64,000 nt of DNA. It comes from Marinifilum sp. N1E240. Its GTDB lineage: Bacteria; Bacteroidota; Bacteroidia; Bacteroidales; Marinifilaceae. The notes beneath the pieces were generated by a model. It saw only the letters and a program-made list of their open reading frames with translations. It did not search any database and had not been told where the DNA came from. Positions 63,151 to 64,000 of the stretch are shown one piece after another. Location: positions 310,001-374,000 of the forward strand of contig NZ_WHKF01000003.1 in assembly GCF_009295825.1 (NCBI RefSeq), given 5' to 3'. Each line of letters starts with the position of its first letter. The first letter of the stretch is position 1. The translations under genes were made by a program, and so were the position numbers.

Positions 63151-64000
63151 TCACTCCATTATTAGTTCAAATTCAGCACTTAAAACTTCATCAGCTGAAT
63201 GTGATCCAATCCAAAGTCGAAACTTACCAGGTTCAACTATTGACTGTTTATTCAAGCCCAAAAATTCAATTGTGCTTCTATCAATTGTGAAATTCACAAT
63301 TTGTGACTCTCCCATTTCAAGATGTATTTTCTCAAATCCTTTTAGTTCTTTAACCGGTCTGGTAACAGATGCTGAAACGTCCTGAATATATAATTGTACA
63401 ATTTCCTCTCCTGCATAATGACCAGTATTCTCCACCTCAGCAGTAACCTCTATCTTACCATCTTCATTCAATGAGGTAGCACTCAACTTTAAAGACTTAT
63501 ACTCGAAATTGGTATAACTTAGTCCATATCCAAAAGGATACAAAGGAGAGTTAGGTACATCTCTGTACGATGAAAGATAGTCAGCACCACTACCGTCAAT
63601 ATATGGTCTACCGGTATTCTTATGATTGTAATAAATTGGTATTTGTCCAATATTTCGAGGAAATGTTAGCGTTAGCTTAGCCGAAGGATTATATGCTCCT
63701 GAAAGAACATCGGCAACAGCTAACCCAGCCATAGTTCCCGGGTACCATGCCTCAACAATTGCATCTACATTTTCATCTTCCCAGGAAAGATCTAAAGGAC
63801 GTCCATTAAAGAGAACAAGCACAATTGGTTTATTGGTCTTCTTTAATGCCTTCATTAATCTTAATTGAGGTTTCGGAAGTTTCAAATTGGTTCGACAAGC
63901 AGCTTCACCAGACCAGTTGTAGTCTTCTCCTAGCGCTAAAACTATAACATCACTGCTAGTAGCTACACGCATTGCCTCATTTAATCCTTTCATATCATCC
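63151..64000 (-). CDS. Glycoside hydrolase family 3 protein, C-terminal part (runs off the window)
   Basis: The frame stays open to the last base, so the N-terminal catalytic barrel lies outside the window. What is present is the GH3 C-terminal alpha/beta sandwich (ALGEDYNWSGEAACRTNL, WYPGTMAGLAVADVLSGAYNPS, LTFPRNIGQIPIYYNHK) and the fibronectin type III-like domain (YPFGYGLSYTNFEY, YAGEEIVQLYIQDVSASVTRPVKEL-type text). These match BglX-like beta-glucosidases. It is the most upstream PUL gene visible, about 100 bases before susC, and would finish oligosaccharides to monosaccharides in the periplasm. Confidence 0.93.
   Translation of the reverse strand, partial: DDMKGLNEAMRVATSSDVIVLALGEDYNWSGEAACRTNLKLPKPQLRLMKALKKTNKPIVLVLFNGRPLDLSWEDENVDAIVEAWYPGTMAGLAVADVLSGAYNPSAKLTLTFPRNIGQIPIYYNHKNTGRPYIDGSGADYLSSYRDVPNSPLYPFGYGLSYTNFEYKSLKLSATSLNEDGKIEVTAEVENTGHYAGEEIVQLYIQDVSASVTRPVKELKGFEKIHLEMGESQIVNFTIDRSTIEFLGLNKQSIVEPGKFRLWIGSHSADEVLSAEFELIME

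Overview
The window is a chromosomal segment of a Bacteroidota bacterium, probably a marine or anaerobic member of the Marinilabiliales/Marinifilaceae type (the family is an inference). The phylum rests on several signs. There is a SusC/SusD polysaccharide locus, a type IX secretion sorting domain, and a tmRNA tag ending NNYALAA. The primary sigma factor is short (about 288 aa), promoters have the TTTG-N19-TAnnTTTG layout, and DUF4199 and split class I lanthipeptide genes are present. The pair of pyruvate:ferredoxin oxidoreductase and pyruvate phosphate dikinase suggests fermentative or anaerobic pyruvate metabolism.

Layout. 1-1545 is the 3' end of an AcnB-type aconitase. 1.6-5.5 kb holds a secreted unknown, a DUF2752 membrane protein, a LuxC-type acyl-CoA reductase with a pRiA4b ORF3-like partner, and miaA. 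5.5-8.8 kb (minus strand) is an envelope-glycan group of two GT2 glycosyltransferases, a methyltransferase and a DUF4199 protein. 9.1-9.6 kb is an RNA island: SRP RNA followed by four tRNA-Thr genes. 9.8-11.6 kb holds a transaldolase-like aldolase, a YciO-type protein and a small unknown. 11.8-16.2 kb is a K+ uptake operon, trkA with two trkH paralogues. 16.4-22.3 kb holds a ComEC-like protein, a DUF6588-like protein, ruvX-def and small genes, including a 34-aa Lys/Ala-rich protein. 22.4-26.2 kb holds ppdK and, just beyond its 3' end, two 522-bp tandem units built partly from duplicated ppdK tail. 26.6-28.3 kb holds a dihydroorotate-dehydrogenase-like protein and a cupredoxin lipoprotein.

28.8-33.8 kb (minus) is the most distinctive accessory locus, a compact class I lanthipeptide cluster. 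It has a small HTH protein, LanC cyclase, a 71-aa precursor with a double-glycine leader, and a dehydratase split into glutamylation and elimination proteins. A terminator-like hairpin lies between precursor and dehydratase. No exporter or leader protease is in the window. A gene-poor, AT-rich kilobase follows, then nifJ, an AAA ATPase, rho with a long disordered insert, the divergent rpoD, rpe, a LYS1-like dehydrogenase and tmRNA.

45.6-64.0 kb (minus) is a polysaccharide utilisation locus, in transcription order: GH3 beta-glucosidase (runs off the window), SusC, SusD, a two-LamG lipoprotein, a terminator, a T9SS-exported GH144-like protein, a lipoprotein GH144-like protein, an esterase-fold protein, a GH43-like protein, a GH2 protein and a sulfatase. 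The GH144 pair plus GH3 points to beta-1,2-glucan as one possible target. GH43, GH2 and the sulfatase imply a more decorated or additional substrate. No dedicated PUL regulator lies inside the window.
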